Positions 16,924 through 25,978 are shown, counted from the first letter of the stretch. The stretch: DNA of 64,000 nucleotides from Shewanella colwelliana ATCC 39565 (GCF_000518705.1 NZ_KI912479.1:62001-126000), one strand, 5' to 3'. Notes: a model not told the origin generated them from the sequence alone. Numbers and translations: made by a program.

Positions 16924-18294
16924 ACTTTGCGTAGACTCATTTAGCTGCTTTTTACGTTTGTTGCTGTACATGGATTTATCTGCCTGGCAAATGAGTGCTG
17001 AGATATCACGCTCATCAGGCGGTATCCAGTAGTAGCCCATACTGGCCGTTAAACGCAGCGAACTGCCATTTAGGCTAACTTGTTCATTTAGTTGGTGGTT
17101 CAGAGTGTCGCAAAACTGCACTAGCTCTTGGTCGCGTGACTCAATATCCTGATGAGCGAAGTTGTGTACGATGATAAACTCATCCCCGCCGATCCGCGCC
17201 ACAATCTCACTAGTATCACACATTCGATTAAGCACATTAGCGACTTGCTGCAACACCTCATCGCCTGCCAAATGGTCATAACTATCATTGATTTCTTTAA
17301 AGTTATCTAAATCAAGATAGATGATGGCTAATGCTTTGGTTGTTTGCGGGGTATTGATAAGGCTTGAGATCCGCTGAAACAGTGCTAACCGGTTAGGTAA
17401 TGATGTGAGCGCATCGTGAAAGGCAAGGTATTCGGTTTGTTGCTTTGCTTTTTGAATCTCGGTGATGTTGTGCGCCGATACGATACTGCCTAATACTAAC
17501 CCTTGTTCATCAATATAGGGGTTGTGGTGGACATTTAAATGCAATGGCTCATCTAAGTGAGGAGGGTGGATGAGTGTTTGGGTGTGCACAGATTGCCCTG
17601 ATAAGCTGGCATCTAATAAAGGTTTTAGATGGTGGGTAAAGACCTCTTCTCCATGAAGCTCTCGTACGTGTTTTCCTATGATGTCGTTAGCGGAGCAGTC
17701 AAAGAGCGTTTCATAGCCCTTTGAGACGACTTGATAGCGGTAGTTGCTATCAACGAAGGACATCAATTGTCGTGTTGAAGCGATCATTTGTTTATGTACG
17801 GCCAGCTCTCTAGCGATGAGTAAGCGCTTATATTCAATCCCAATTCGTTGGGCGAGTAACCTAAAAAACTCGCGAGATTTAGTGCTCTCACTTTGGGGCA
17901 GCGGATCCATGACAAGTATATGGCCAATGGGAAATCCATCGTTGTCGAGAATCAGTTCAGCCTGATAACTGACCGCGCCAAGATCCTTAATGAGCTGAAA
18001 GTTGGGAAATCGCTGTTGTAAATCATTCGGGTAGATAAGGTGCGTGTCAGGATAGCGCATCTGGTAGATGATTTCGCACGGAGAGCCTTCTAGATTGAAC
18101 TCAAAACCTGGGATACTCTGCTTTAAGTCACAAAAGGCAATTACCTCAGCCATCCCTTCATTCGCTGAAGGGCGTCCGAATGCCGCCCAACGACACTGGG
18201 TGACCAGCGCTAGGGCTTTGAGGGCGCGTTGGAAAAATCGCTCATCGGTACAGGGGGCTGCCAGCAATGCTAAGGCTTCTTCTAAATCCGTCAT
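16894..18294 (-). CDS. GAF-PAS-GGDEF diguanylate cyclase
   Basis: A 466-residue soluble signalling protein. A GAF-like domain (about 10-150) is followed by a PAS domain (about 160-275; LMSFVDSNYRYQVVSKGYE) and a GGDEF domain (about 290-455) with an intact ARIGGDEF active loop. The position of the I-site RxxD holds DTSE, so allosteric product inhibition is probably absent. There is no EAL domain and no membrane segment. The predicted activity is synthesis of c-di-GMP in response to a cytoplasmic cue. The 3' end overlaps the HAD gene by 30 nt. Confidence 0.9.
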   Translation of the reverse strand: MTDLEEALALLAAPCTDERFFQRALKALALVTQCRWAAFGRPSANEGMAEVIAFCDLKQSIPGFEFNLEGSPCEIIYQMRYPDTHLIYPNDLQQRFPNFQLIKDLGAVSYQAELILDNDGFPIGHILVMDPLPQSESTKSREFFRLLAQRIGIEYKRLLIARELAVHKQMIASTRQLMSFVDSNYRYQVVSKGYETLFDCSANDIIGKHVRELHGEEVFTHHLKPLLDASLSGQSVHTQTLIHPPHLDEPLHLNVHHNPYIDEQGLVLGSIVSAHNITEIQKAKQQTEYLAFHDALTSLPNRLALFQRISSLINTPQTTKALAIIYLDLDNFKEINDSYDHLAGDEVLQQVANVLNRMCDTSEIVARIGGDEFIIVHNFAHQDIESRDQELVQFCDTLNHQLNEQVSLNGSSLRLTASMGYYWIPPDERDISALICQADKSMYSNKRKKQLNESTQSLFRRQNHVK

Positions 18295-18443
18295 CTAGAT
18301 ACTCATTGTTGTTTTCTATAGACCTCCATGTCGTTACTGTTCTGTTTTCACCTCATCAAGGTACCGCAATTCTTTGTTAACGCGAGCCTGATAGCTGCTG
18401 TTTTACTCATAATGCGGTGGTTGTCAGCCGCCGTGACCCGTGC

Positions 18444-19049
18444 TCACTCATTTTTAGCGCTTGACTCTGCGAGTACGTCAACACCGAAGCTGGATAGCAT
18501 CTCTACTAAGGTGATGAGTGGCAAGCCAATCAAGGTGTTTGGGTCGCGCCCTTCTAGTTGGGTAAATAGGCTGATACCCAGGCCCTCACATTTAAAGCTT
18601 CCTGCACAATAGAGGGGTTGTTCCTGTTTAATATAGTAGGTTATTTGCTCAAGGGTTAGTTCTCTAAAGTGGACCATAAAGGGTTCATAACGACTGTTCA
18701 TCTGCTGGGTAGCAATATCATACAGGGCGATACCAGTATAAAAGGTCACCGTTTTTCCCGATACGCTTTGTAGCTGGGCGATAGCATTTTCTGTCGTTAA
18801 TGGTTTGCCTACGATTAGGCCATCAACAACTGCAACTTGATCAGAACCAATAATCAAACCCGTTTGCCAATCCGCTGCACATGCCATGGCTTTTTGTTCG
18901 GCTAACCTTACGACTAATTGTGCTGCACTTTCATCGGAGAATGGCGTTTCATCGATATTTGGCGAGCAGGTTTCAAACGGGAGACAGAGCTTTTCCAATA
19001 ATGCTTTTCGAAAAGGGGAGGTTGAAGCCAAGATAAGCGGTTTATTCAT
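18444..19049 (-). CDS. yceF: Maf-like nucleotide pyrophosphatase YceF
   Basis: The Maf family removes modified nucleotides, and E. coli YceF hydrolyses 7-methyl-GTP to its monophosphate. The 201-residue protein opens with ILASTSPFRKALLEKL (the phosphate-binding SxxR) and has IIGSDQVAVV with catalytic Asp70. A conserved Lys sits in VGKPLT. It is divergent from yceD, as in E. coli, which supports the YceF subgroup over Maf/YhdE. Confidence 0.93.
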   Translation of the reverse strand: MNKPLILASTSPFRKALLEKLCLPFETCSPNIDETPFSDESAAQLVVRLAEQKAMACAADWQTGLIIGSDQVAVVDGLIVGKPLTTENAIAQLQSVSGKTVTFYTGIALYDIATQQMNSRYEPFMVHFRELTLEQITYYIKQEQPLYCAGSFKCEGLGISLFTQLEGRDPNTLIGLPLITLVEMLSSFGVDVLAESSAKNE

Positions 19050-19328
19050 TTTAAAACCTTTTATGGAATGGAAGTTAAGTAGGCGTTTTGTGACTCAATA
19101 GGACCAGCCTAGTTGGTATTATTGTACCTTTCTCCCATAATGAGTACACAGGTGTTGGGTTCTATCGCAATTAGTCAGCCAATACTTGCATGAATGCTTC
19201 TATTTTAATCGTTGGGGGCTTGAGTATCCATCTGTGCTTGGGTAGAATTTTGCCTCCGACAAATTTTGATATTTCGATGAGTTTTTAGGGAATCGTTACC
19301 TTGATCGTGAAAGGGACTCATTTTTCCT

Positions 19329-19355
19329 TTGACTCGGAGTAATTCAAACTATAAT
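19329..19355 (+). promoter_or_regulatory. Promoter of the yceD-rpmF-plsX-fab operon
   Basis: TTGACT (19329-19334) and a perfect TATAAT (19350-19355) with a 15-bp spacer. Transcription would start near 19361-19363, only about 5 nt before the yceD ATG, so this transcript would be nearly leaderless. Other promoters may lie further upstream. Confidence 0.55.
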
Positions 19356-19366
19356 ATGCGCGCCTT

Positions 19367-19891
19367 ATGCAAACAGTAAAGATACCGGTTTCAATTGATC
19401 CTAACCGCGCGGCGGCAAGTAAGCTTTCTTATGAAGGTTTAATTCCTGGTGTGCAGTTAAAACGATTAAATGAGTTATGTGCCGGCGACTGTTCCAATGT
19501 GGCAGTGTCGCTTGAATGTGGCGAAGATATACAGGGGATAGTCTACCTGAAAGGGAAGGCTGTGACGGAGCTCACTCTGAATTGTCAACGTTGTATGACA
19601 CTATTTACCACTGAGGTTACGGTCGACTTTTGTTTTAGCCCTTGCGGGTCTGAGGCAGAAATCGATGAGCTCCCGGATGCGTATGACCCTATTGAGTGCG
19701 ATGAAATAGGTGAAGTTCGTCTGCATCAATTGATTGAAGATGAATTAATTGTCGCTATGCCTTTGATTCCGATGCATACAGAAGAAAGTTGTAGCAAAGG
19801 CGATCAAGATATAGTTGTAGGCGAGATTGAACCCGCTCAAGAGGAGCGTCCAAATCCGTTTGCAGTGTTAGAAAAACTGAAGAGCAAGTAA
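19367..19891 (+). CDS. yceD: 23S rRNA accumulation protein YceD (DUF177)
   Basis: YceD is needed for normal 23S rRNA levels and is almost always encoded before rpmF. The 174-residue protein shows the family's LNCQRCM centre and the KPNPFAVL-like C-terminus (RPNPFAVLEKLKSK). The N-terminus MQTVKIPVSIDP aligns with E. coli MQKVKLPLTLDP, so the start is firm. No Shine-Dalgarno sequence precedes it; the upstream bases are instead the -10 box and initiation region. It is the first gene of the operon, with rpmF 17 nt downstream. Confidence 0.95.
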   Translation: MQTVKIPVSIDPNRAAASKLSYEGLIPGVQLKRLNELCAGDCSNVAVSLECGEDIQGIVYLKGKAVTELTLNCQRCMTLFTTEVTVDFCFSPCGSEAEIDELPDAYDPIECDEIGEVRLHQLIEDELIVAMPLIPMHTEESCSKGDQDIVVGEIEPAQEERPNPFAVLEKLKSK

Positions 19892-19908
19892 TCTAGGAGA
19901 CAGGTCAA

Positions 19909-20079
19909 ATGGCTGTACAACAGAATAAAAAATCTCGTTCAAAGCGCGGAATGCGTCGTTCACATGATTCATTGAGCACTGCTCAATTATCAGTGGATGC
20001 AACGAGTGGTGAGTTACACCGTCGTCACAACGTGACAGCAGACGGTTTCTACCGTGGTCAAAAGGTTATCAACAAGTAA
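19909..20079 (+). CDS. rpmF: 50S ribosomal protein L32
   Basis: A 56-residue basic protein beginning MAVQQNKKSRSKRGMRRSHD and ending in GQKVINK, the standard L32 sequence. The four-Cys zinc ribbon of some L32 proteins is absent, so it is the zinc-free type. GGAGA lies 8 nt before the ATG. It sits between yceD (17 nt) and plsX (15 nt), the arrangement that couples ribosome and lipid synthesis genes in many bacteria. Confidence 0.97.
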   Translation: MAVQQNKKSRSKRGMRRSHDSLSTAQLSVDATSGELHRRHNVTADGFYRGQKVINK

Positions 20080-20094
20080 TTTGTTGGTATCCCT

Positions 20095-21120
20095 ATGACT
20101 AATCTGACGCTTGCGTTAGATGCGATGGGGGGCGATTTTGGCCCCCGCATCACAGTGCCTGCAACCCTGCAGGCACTTCGCTTATCCCCCTTTCTAAAAG
20201 TCATTATGGTTGGTGATCGCTCTGATATTGAGCCGTTGCTAAATCAATGCGAACCGAGTGTTCTTTCCCGAATAGAACTGCTTCACACCACTGAAGTAGT
20301 AAAAATGTCTGACAGACCTGTACACGCGCTGCGTAATTGTAAGCAAAGCTCAATGCGCTTAGCGGTAGAGTTGGTGAGAGACAATAGGGCACAGGCTTGC
20401 TTAAGTGCCGGTAATACAGGCGCATTAATGGCAATCTCTAAGGTATTGCTTAAAACTCTGCCAGGGATCGATCGACCCGCATTGGTCAGTTGCCTGCCAG
20501 CGGTCAACCATAAGCCTGTTTATCTACTCGATCTGGGGGCCAATGTCTCCTGCTGCAGTGAAACTCTGTTTCAGTTTGCTGTCATGGGATCAGTGTTGTG
20601 TGAAGCCGTCGACAAGAATCCAGCACCAAAAGTCGCATTACTGAATGTCGGTATCGAAGAGATTAAAGGTAACGATCAGGTACAGCAGGCTGGGCGATTA
20701 CTGCAACAATCGCCACAACTCAATTATACTGGATTCATTGAAGGCGATGATATCTATTCTGGTAATGTTGATGTGATCGTTTGTGACGGTTTTGTCGGCA
20801 ACATCACGCTTAAAACTTCAGAGGGCATCGCAAGGCTCCTCGTCCATCAGTTAAAGAAAGGATTAACTCAAGGCTTTTTTGTACGATTAATGGCCAAGTT
20901 AATCGCGCCGCGCATTAATAGTGTTTTAAATCAGATGAACCCCGACCACTATAACGGAGCAAGTCTGATAGGATTGCGCGGAATTGTAGTAAAAAGTCAT
21001 GGAAGTGCTGATGAATCTGCCTATTTACAAGCAATTAGTTTGGCAGTGACCGAAGCGCAACGTCGACTCCCCAAGATGATCGAAGAGCGTCTTGAGTCGA
21101 TTCTTTTAGACATAAAATAA
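20095..21120 (+). CDS. plsX: Phosphate acyltransferase PlsX
   Basis: PlsX converts acyl-ACP and phosphate to acyl-phosphate, the donor for PlsY in phospholipid synthesis. It acts as a peripheral membrane enzyme. The 341 residues start with LTLALDAMGGDFGP and include ACLSAGNTGALMAI, VYLLDLGANV and VCDGFVGNITLKTSEG, all typical of the family. It is the third gene of the operon, 15 nt after rpmF and 13 nt before fabH. No strong ribosome-binding site is seen, so coupling to rpmF is likely. Confidence 0.97.
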   Translation: MTNLTLALDAMGGDFGPRITVPATLQALRLSPFLKVIMVGDRSDIEPLLNQCEPSVLSRIELLHTTEVVKMSDRPVHALRNCKQSSMRLAVELVRDNRAQACLSAGNTGALMAISKVLLKTLPGIDRPALVSCLPAVNHKPVYLLDLGANVSCCSETLFQFAVMGSVLCEAVDKNPAPKVALLNVGIEEIKGNDQVQQAGRLLQQSPQLNYTGFIEGDDIYSGNVDVIVCDGFVGNITLKTSEGIARLLVHQLKKGLTQGFFVRLMAKLIAPRINSVLNQMNPDHYNGASLIGLRGIVVKSHGSADESAYLQAISLAVTEAQRRLPKMIEERLESILLDIK

Positions 21121-21133
21121 CTGATATCTCCTT

Positions 21134-22093
21134 ATGCATACAAAAATTCTCGGAACTGGTAGTTATTTGCCAGCGCAAGTCCGTAGCAATCTCGATCTGG
21201 AAAAAATGGTGGAAACCAGTGACCAGTGGATTGTTGAACGCACCGGTATCTCAGAGCGCAGAATAGCGGCAAAAGACGAATCTGTGTCAACCATGGGTTA
21301 TCAAGCCGCGTTGAAAGCGCTTGAGATGGCTGGGATCGACGCAAGTGAACTGGATATGATTGTTTGTGGTACCACTAGTGCCAGTAACGCATTTCCCGCT
21401 GCAGCCTGTGAAATCCAAGCGTTACTGGGTGTACATACTATTCCAGCCTTTGACATCGCAGCAGCTTGTTCAGGCTTCGTTTATGCATTGTCTGTCGCCG
21501 ATCAGTTTGTGAAAACCGGTGCGGCCAAAAAGGTGTTGGTTATTGGGGCGGATGTGCTTTCACGTTTATGTGAGCCTGAAGATCGTTCAACCATTATTCT
21601 CTTTGGTGATGGTGCCGGTGCGGCCGTCATTGGCGTATCTGACACCCCCGGTATTCTATCGACGCATATTTATGCCGATGGTCGTCAGGGCGATCTGCTT
21701 AAGTGTTCTTTCCCACCCAGAGCGGGTGAAACCTCTGAGGCCGTTGGCTATATGACCATGAAAGGCAATGATGTGTTTAAAGTTGCCGTGACACAGCTTT
21801 CTCATGTCGTAACAGAGACATTGCGTATCAATCAGATTGATAAATCTGAAATTGATTGGTTAGTGCCACATCAAGCTAATTTCCGCATTATCAAAGCAAC
21901 GGCTAAGAAGTTAGACATGAGCTTAGATAAGGTTGTTTTGACGTTAGCTAAGCATGGCAATACATCGGCCGCATCAGTGCCTATTGCACTGGATGAAGCG
22001 GTTCGTGATGGTCGCATCCAACGCGGTCAGCTCTTATTATTAGAAGCCTTTGGCGCAGGGTTTGCCTGGGGCAGTGCATTGGTTCGTTTTTAG
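21134..22093 (+). CDS. fabH: 3-oxoacyl-ACP synthase III (KAS III)
   Basis: FabH condenses acetyl-CoA with malonyl-ACP to start each fatty acid. The 319-residue protein has the Cys-His-Asn triad: Cys112 in AAACSGFVYAL, His in VPHQANFRI and Asn in KHGNTSAASVP. Length and motifs match E. coli FabH (317). It follows plsX by 13 nt and has no clear ribosome-binding site, which fits coupled translation. Confidence 0.97.
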   Translation: MHTKILGTGSYLPAQVRSNLDLEKMVETSDQWIVERTGISERRIAAKDESVSTMGYQAALKALEMAGIDASELDMIVCGTTSASNAFPAAACEIQALLGVHTIPAFDIAAACSGFVYALSVADQFVKTGAAKKVLVIGADVLSRLCEPEDRSTIILFGDGAGAAVIGVSDTPGILSTHIYADGRQGDLLKCSFPPRAGETSEAVGYMTMKGNDVFKVAVTQLSHVVTETLRINQIDKSEIDWLVPHQANFRIIKATAKKLDMSLDKVVLTLAKHGNTSAASVPIALDEAVRDGRIQRGQLLLLEAFGAGFAWGSALVRF

Positions 22094-22137
22094 TGTTGTT
22101 AATATAACAGCACAGTGATTTAGCAAAGGTATTAAAA

Positions 22138-23064
22138 ATGGAAAAAGTCGCTTATGTTTTTCCTGGCCAAGGTTCTCAGGCCGTAGGAATGTTGGCCGAT
22201 TTGGCTAACGATAATGAGATTGTGGCGCAAACATTTGCACAGGCAAGTGATGCCCTTGGATATGACTTGTGGGCGTTAGTGTCACAAGGACCGGCAGAGC
22301 AACTCAATCAGACTGATAAAACTCAACCTGCGTTGTTAACCGCAAGTGTTGCGATTTGGCGAGCGATTGAACAAACTGGCGCTGTAAAACCAACTATTTT
22401 GGCGGGTCATAGCTTAGGCGAGTATTCTGCATTGGTTTGTGCTGGTGTGATTGAGTTTGCCGATGCGGTTAAGCTAGTTGAACTACGAGGTCAACTGATG
22501 CAAGAGGCAGTACCGGCGGGTACTGGTGCAATGTACGCTATTATTGGCCTTGATAACGATGGGATTCAAAAAGCGTGCGATGATTCGGCGCAAGGGGCGG
22601 TAGTTAGCCCTGTTAACTACAATAGCCCTGGTCAAGTCGTTATTGCTGGTGAGAAAGAGGCGGTAGAGCGCGCAGCGCAGGCGTGTAAAGATGCAGGAGC
22701 CAAAATGGCTGTAGCCTTGCCTGTGAGTGTGCCATCACACTGTCAGTTAATGAAACCTGCTGCCGACAGATTGGCGCAAGCGTTAGCGGCTATCGAGTTC
22801 TCGACACCAGCGATTAAGGTTATCAATAATGTTGACGTCGCATGTCCTGACAGTGCCGAGGCGATCAAAGACGCATTAGTGCGCCAACTTTATTGTCCGG
22901 TACGCTGGTCTGAAACCGTCGAGGCGATTGCGGCAGAGGGGATCACCCAGTTAGTTGAAGTCGGGCCAGGTAAAGTATTAACCGGACTTGCTAAAAGAAT
23001 TAATCGATCGCTCAGTGCTAAAGTGGCAAATGATTCAGCCACTGTTGCAGCTTTGAGCGAATAA
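22138..23064 (+). CDS. fabD: Malonyl-CoA:ACP transacylase
   Basis: FabD moves malonyl groups from CoA to ACP. The nucleophile is Ser92 in GHSLGEYSALV. The N-terminal FPGQGSQAVGML and the later SVPSHCQLM with the catalytic His are intact. At 308 residues it has the family length (E. coli 309). AAAGG precedes the ATG by 9 nt. It is the fifth gene of the operon, 44 nt after fabH. Confidence 0.97.
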   Translation: MEKVAYVFPGQGSQAVGMLADLANDNEIVAQTFAQASDALGYDLWALVSQGPAEQLNQTDKTQPALLTASVAIWRAIEQTGAVKPTILAGHSLGEYSALVCAGVIEFADAVKLVELRGQLMQEAVPAGTGAMYAIIGLDNDGIQKACDDSAQGAVVSPVNYNSPGQVVIAGEKEAVERAAQACKDAGAKMAVALPVSVPSHCQLMKPAADRLAQALAAIEFSTPAIKVINNVDVACPDSAEAIKDALVRQLYCPVRWSETVEAIAAEGITQLVEVGPGKVLTGLAKRINRSLSAKVANDSATVAALSE

Positions 23065-23075
23065 AGGAGTTATTG

Positions 23076-23822
23076 ATGAGTTTCAATATTGATTTAACAG
23101 GTAAAGTTGCCTTAGTCACTGGTGCTAGCCGTGGTATTGGCCGTTCTGTAGCCGAAACGCTACTTGCTGCTGGTGCGACGGTCATTGGTACTGCAACAAG
23201 TGAACGTGGTGCTGAGGCGATACAGGCTTATCTAGGTGATAAGGGACACGGTTTAGTGCTCAATGTCACAGATGCTGATTCTATTGCAGAATTATTTGCC
23301 TCGATCAAAGAAAAAGCTGGCGATGTTGATATTCTAGTCAACAATGCAGGTATCACCCGTGATAATCTGCTGATGCGCATGAAAGAAGATGAATGGGTTG
23401 ATATCATCGATACTAACCTAACATCTCTTTATCGTACCTCAAAGCAGGTGATGCGCTCGATGATGAAGAAACGTAACGGTCGTATCATTAACATCGGCTC
23501 AGTTGTAGGTACAATGGGCAATGCAGGTCAAACAAACTACTGCGCGGCAAAGGCTGGTTTGATCGGATTTACAAAATCTCTTGCAAGAGAGGTTGCATCT
23601 CGTCAAATAACAGTGAATGCTATTGCTCCTGGATTTATCCAGACTGATATGACAGATGAGCTGACTGAAGAGCAGCAAAAAGGTATTATGTCTCAAGTTC
23701 CGATGGAACGATTAGGGCAGCCGCAAGAAATTGCGAATGCTGTACTATTTTTGGCCTCGGATTCAGCTGCTTACATTACAGGGGAAACTCTACATGTAAA
23801 CGGCGGCATGTACATGGTTTAA
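23076..23822 (+). CDS. fabG: 3-oxoacyl-ACP reductase
   Basis: FabG is the NADPH-dependent ketoacyl-ACP reductase of elongation. It is a short-chain dehydrogenase with TGASRGIG for cofactor binding and the tetrad Asn114, Ser142, Tyr155 and Lys159. I start at the ATG at 23076 (248 residues), which has AAGGAG upstream; the TTG one codon earlier is unlikely. It lies 11 nt after fabD. A palindrome separates it from acpP. Confidence 0.97.
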   Translation: MSFNIDLTGKVALVTGASRGIGRSVAETLLAAGATVIGTATSERGAEAIQAYLGDKGHGLVLNVTDADSIAELFASIKEKAGDVDILVNNAGITRDNLLMRMKEDEWVDIIDTNLTSLYRTSKQVMRSMMKKRNGRIINIGSVVGTMGNAGQTNYCAAKAGLIGFTKSLAREVASRQITVNAIAPGFIQTDMTDELTEEQQKGIMSQVPMERLGQPQEIANAVLFLASDSAAYITGETLHVNGGMYMV

Positions 23823-23879
23823 TCGTTAGTTAAAATAACTGACTGATTTTGATTGAATTTGGGCGTAAATTTACGTAGG

Positions 23880-23900
23880 TTTTGTGGTTAGACCACAAAA
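23880..23900. promoter_or_regulatory. Palindrome between fabG and acpP: attenuator or operator
   Basis: A perfect 9-bp inverted repeat (TTTTGTGGT / ACCACAAAA, 3-nt centre) lies 57 bp after fabG and about 80 bp before acpP. As RNA it is a hairpin without a following T run, so it might stabilise an mRNA end. As DNA its core TGGTnnGACCA recalls the FadR operator. I cannot choose between these from sequence. Confidence 0.4.
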
Positions 23901-23982
23901 GTTAAGCTTGCATTGTGTGCCAAATTGAATAAACTACTCGCAATCTTACGCAAGTGCGTAATTTGAATAGGAAAGAAAACTA

Positions 23983-24216
23983 ATGAGCAACATCGAAGAA
24001 CGTGTAAAGAAAATCATTATCGAGCAACTGGGCGTTAAAGAAGAAGACGTAAAACCAGCAGCATCTTTCGTTGACGACCTAGGTGCAGATTCTCTGGACA
24101 CCGTTGAGTTGGTAATGGCTCTAGAAGAAGAGTTTGACACTGAGATCCCTGATGAAGAAGCTGAAAAGATCACTACTGTTCAAGCAGCGATCGATTACGT
24201 TTCTAAGAATCAGTAA
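23983..24216 (+). CDS. acpP: Acyl carrier protein
   Basis: A 77-residue acidic carrier protein. Ser37 in DDLGADSLDTVEL receives 4'-phosphopantetheine. It carries all fatty-acid intermediates and feeds PlsX, lipid A and lipoate synthesis. AGGA precedes the ATG by 9 nt. The 160-bp gap from fabG probably holds an extra promoter, in keeping with the abundance of ACP. A strong terminator follows. Confidence 0.99.
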   Translation: MSNIEERVKKIIIEQLGVKEEDVKPAASFVDDLGADSLDTVELVMALEEEFDTEIPDEEAEKITTVQAAIDYVSKNQ

Positions 24217-24229
24217 TACTGAATTCTAG

Positions 24230-24260
24230 AAAACAGGCAGCATTTATGCTGCCTGTTTTT
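24230..24260 (+). terminator. Terminator after acpP
   Basis: A perfect 13-bp stem (24230-24242 with 24247-24259), TTTA loop and T run. It lies between acpP and fabF, so fabF either depends on readthrough or has its own promoter in 24261-24405. Confidence 0.9.
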
Positions 24261-24405
24261 GTTTGTGGCTTAAGCTTTTGTTGTAACGTCTAGTGCGCAT
24301 AGGCGACAGTTATCCTCTCCTCTGTGCTATAAATAATTTAAGCCTACCAATTTCTCATCTCATCACGAGATGCAACGTCAAAATAAACAGTCAAAAGGTG
24401 AAAAC

Positions 24406-25647
24406 GTGTCTAAACGTCGTGTAGTCGTAACAGGTCTTGGTCTCGTCACTCCTGTAGGCAATACCGTCGATGCGTCCTGGAATGCTTTAGTTTCAGGACA
24501 GAGCGGTATTGCCCCTATAACAAAATTTGATGCTACTGAGTTTTCTACTCGCTTTAGTGGTTCAGTTAAAGACTTTGATGTAGAGCAGTACCTGCCGAAG
24601 AAAGAAGCGCGCAAGATGGATCTTTTTATTCAGTACGGTATGGCCGCAGGTATTCAAGCAATTGAAGACGCAGGTCTTAACATGGAGCTGGAAGATCCCT
24701 CACGTGTTGGTACCGCTATTGGTGCTGGAATGGGAGGCATGCCTCTTATCGAAGCGGCACACTCAGCATTGCTAAAAGGCGGCCCACGTAAAATCTCGCC
24801 ATTTTTTGTACCAAGCACCATTATCAATATGATAGCGGGTCATTTATCGATTAAGTATGGCATGACCGGACCTAACTTTGCTGTCACGACCGCCTGTACT
24901 ACTGGTGTGCATAACATTGGTTTTGCTGCTCGTACTATCGCCTATGGCGATGCAGATGTGATGGTCGCTGGTGGTGCAGAAGACGTGACTTGTCCACTCG
25001 CTGTCGGCGGTTTTGGTTCTGCAAAAGCGCTTTCTACTCGCAATGATGATCCCACTGCTGCCAGTCGTCCTTGGGACAAAGACAGAGATGGATTCGTTAT
25101 CGGTGACGGCGCTGGTGTGATGGTGATGGAAGAGTACGAGCATGCGAAAGCGCGTGGAGTAACCATTTACGGAGAGCTCGTTGGTTTTGGGATGAGCGGT
25201 GATGCGTTCCATATGACTTCACCCCCAGCAGATGGCAGCGGTGCCGCGGCGGCGATGGAAAATGCGATTAAAGATGCTGGCATTGAGAAAACAGCGATTG
25301 GTTATATCAATGCACACGGTACATCGACTCCTGCAGGTGATAGAGCCGAAGCGGCAGCGGTTAAGTCAGTATTCGACAAACATGCCTATGACTTGCTTGT
25401 GAGCTCCACAAAATCAATGACAGGTCACCTTCTTGGTGCGGCGGGGTCAGTTGAAGCGATCTTTACTATTTTGGCGTTACGTGACCAAATAGTGCCGCCA
25501 ACACTGAATCTCGATAATCCTGACGAAGGGTGCGATTTAGATTTTGTTCCCCATACAGCGCGTAAGCATCAATTTGACTATGCACTGTGCAACTCATTTG
25601 GGTTTGGCGGTACAAACGGCTCATTGCTGTTCAAGCGCGGTGAGTAA
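24406..25647 (+). CDS. fabF: 3-oxoacyl-ACP synthase II (KAS II)
   Basis: FabF elongates acyl-ACP and makes cis-vaccenate precursors at low temperature. Cys164 is in TTACTTGVH. The two active-site His lie in NAHGTSTPAGD and SMTGHLLGAAG. I start at GTG 24406 (MSKRRVVVTG), which gives 413 residues, exactly the E. coli length. The frame runs 12 codons further up to an ATG at 24370, but that extension has no counterpart in the family. It is the last gene of the cluster. The E. coli neighbours pabC and yceG do not follow. Confidence 0.97.
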   Translation: MSKRRVVVTGLGLVTPVGNTVDASWNALVSGQSGIAPITKFDATEFSTRFSGSVKDFDVEQYLPKKEARKMDLFIQYGMAAGIQAIEDAGLNMELEDPSRVGTAIGAGMGGMPLIEAAHSALLKGGPRKISPFFVPSTIINMIAGHLSIKYGMTGPNFAVTTACTTGVHNIGFAARTIAYGDADVMVAGGAEDVTCPLAVGGFGSAKALSTRNDDPTAASRPWDKDRDGFVIGDGAGVMVMEEYEHAKARGVTIYGELVGFGMSGDAFHMTSPPADGSGAAAAMENAIKDAGIEKTAIGYINAHGTSTPAGDRAEAAAVKSVFDKHAYDLLVSSTKSMTGHLLGAAGSVEAIFTILALRDQIVPPTLNLDNPDEGCDLDFVPHTARKHQFDYALCNSFGFGGTNGSLLFKRGE

Positions 25648-25978
25648 TATCGCCTGCATAGACGCAATGGTTATGTTGGCTGCCAACAGGGTTAATTGAC
25701 ATAATCAGGATAAGCGACAAATTATGAATAAAAAGCGCCTAACGGCGCTTTTTTTGTCCCAACAATTTTATGTTTTAAGACGAGAACTATGGGGATGCAA
25801 TATTTCAACCTGTTAGCTTATAAGCTGCAACATCTGTGCAGCAAGGTTTACCGCATAGATGGTGAATATATTAAGCTTGGTTAATGGTTGTGTTTTCTGC
25901 TTGGTTAACGACTTATGTAGGCGCGATAATAGCGCGAAGCTTTCATTAAGTTACCTTTGCATTATCTGAGGATTCGAT
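25648..25978. other. Intergenic region after fabF
   Basis: 331 bp that hold the fabF terminator (25730-25755) and otherwise AT-rich DNA. A 31-codon frame (25789-25884) begins ATGGGGATG but has weak initiation signals and no recognisable product, so I do not call it. Confidence 0.5.
25730..25755 (+). terminator. Terminator after fabF
   Basis: AAAAAGCGCC / GGCGCTTTTT with a 4-nt loop and a run of seven T, 83 bp past the fabF stop codon. Confidence 0.9.

Noticed and set aside
25789..25884. 31-codon frame after fabF beginning ATGGGGATG
   Set aside because: Only a poor GAG upstream, no recognised product; too short to support without conservation.
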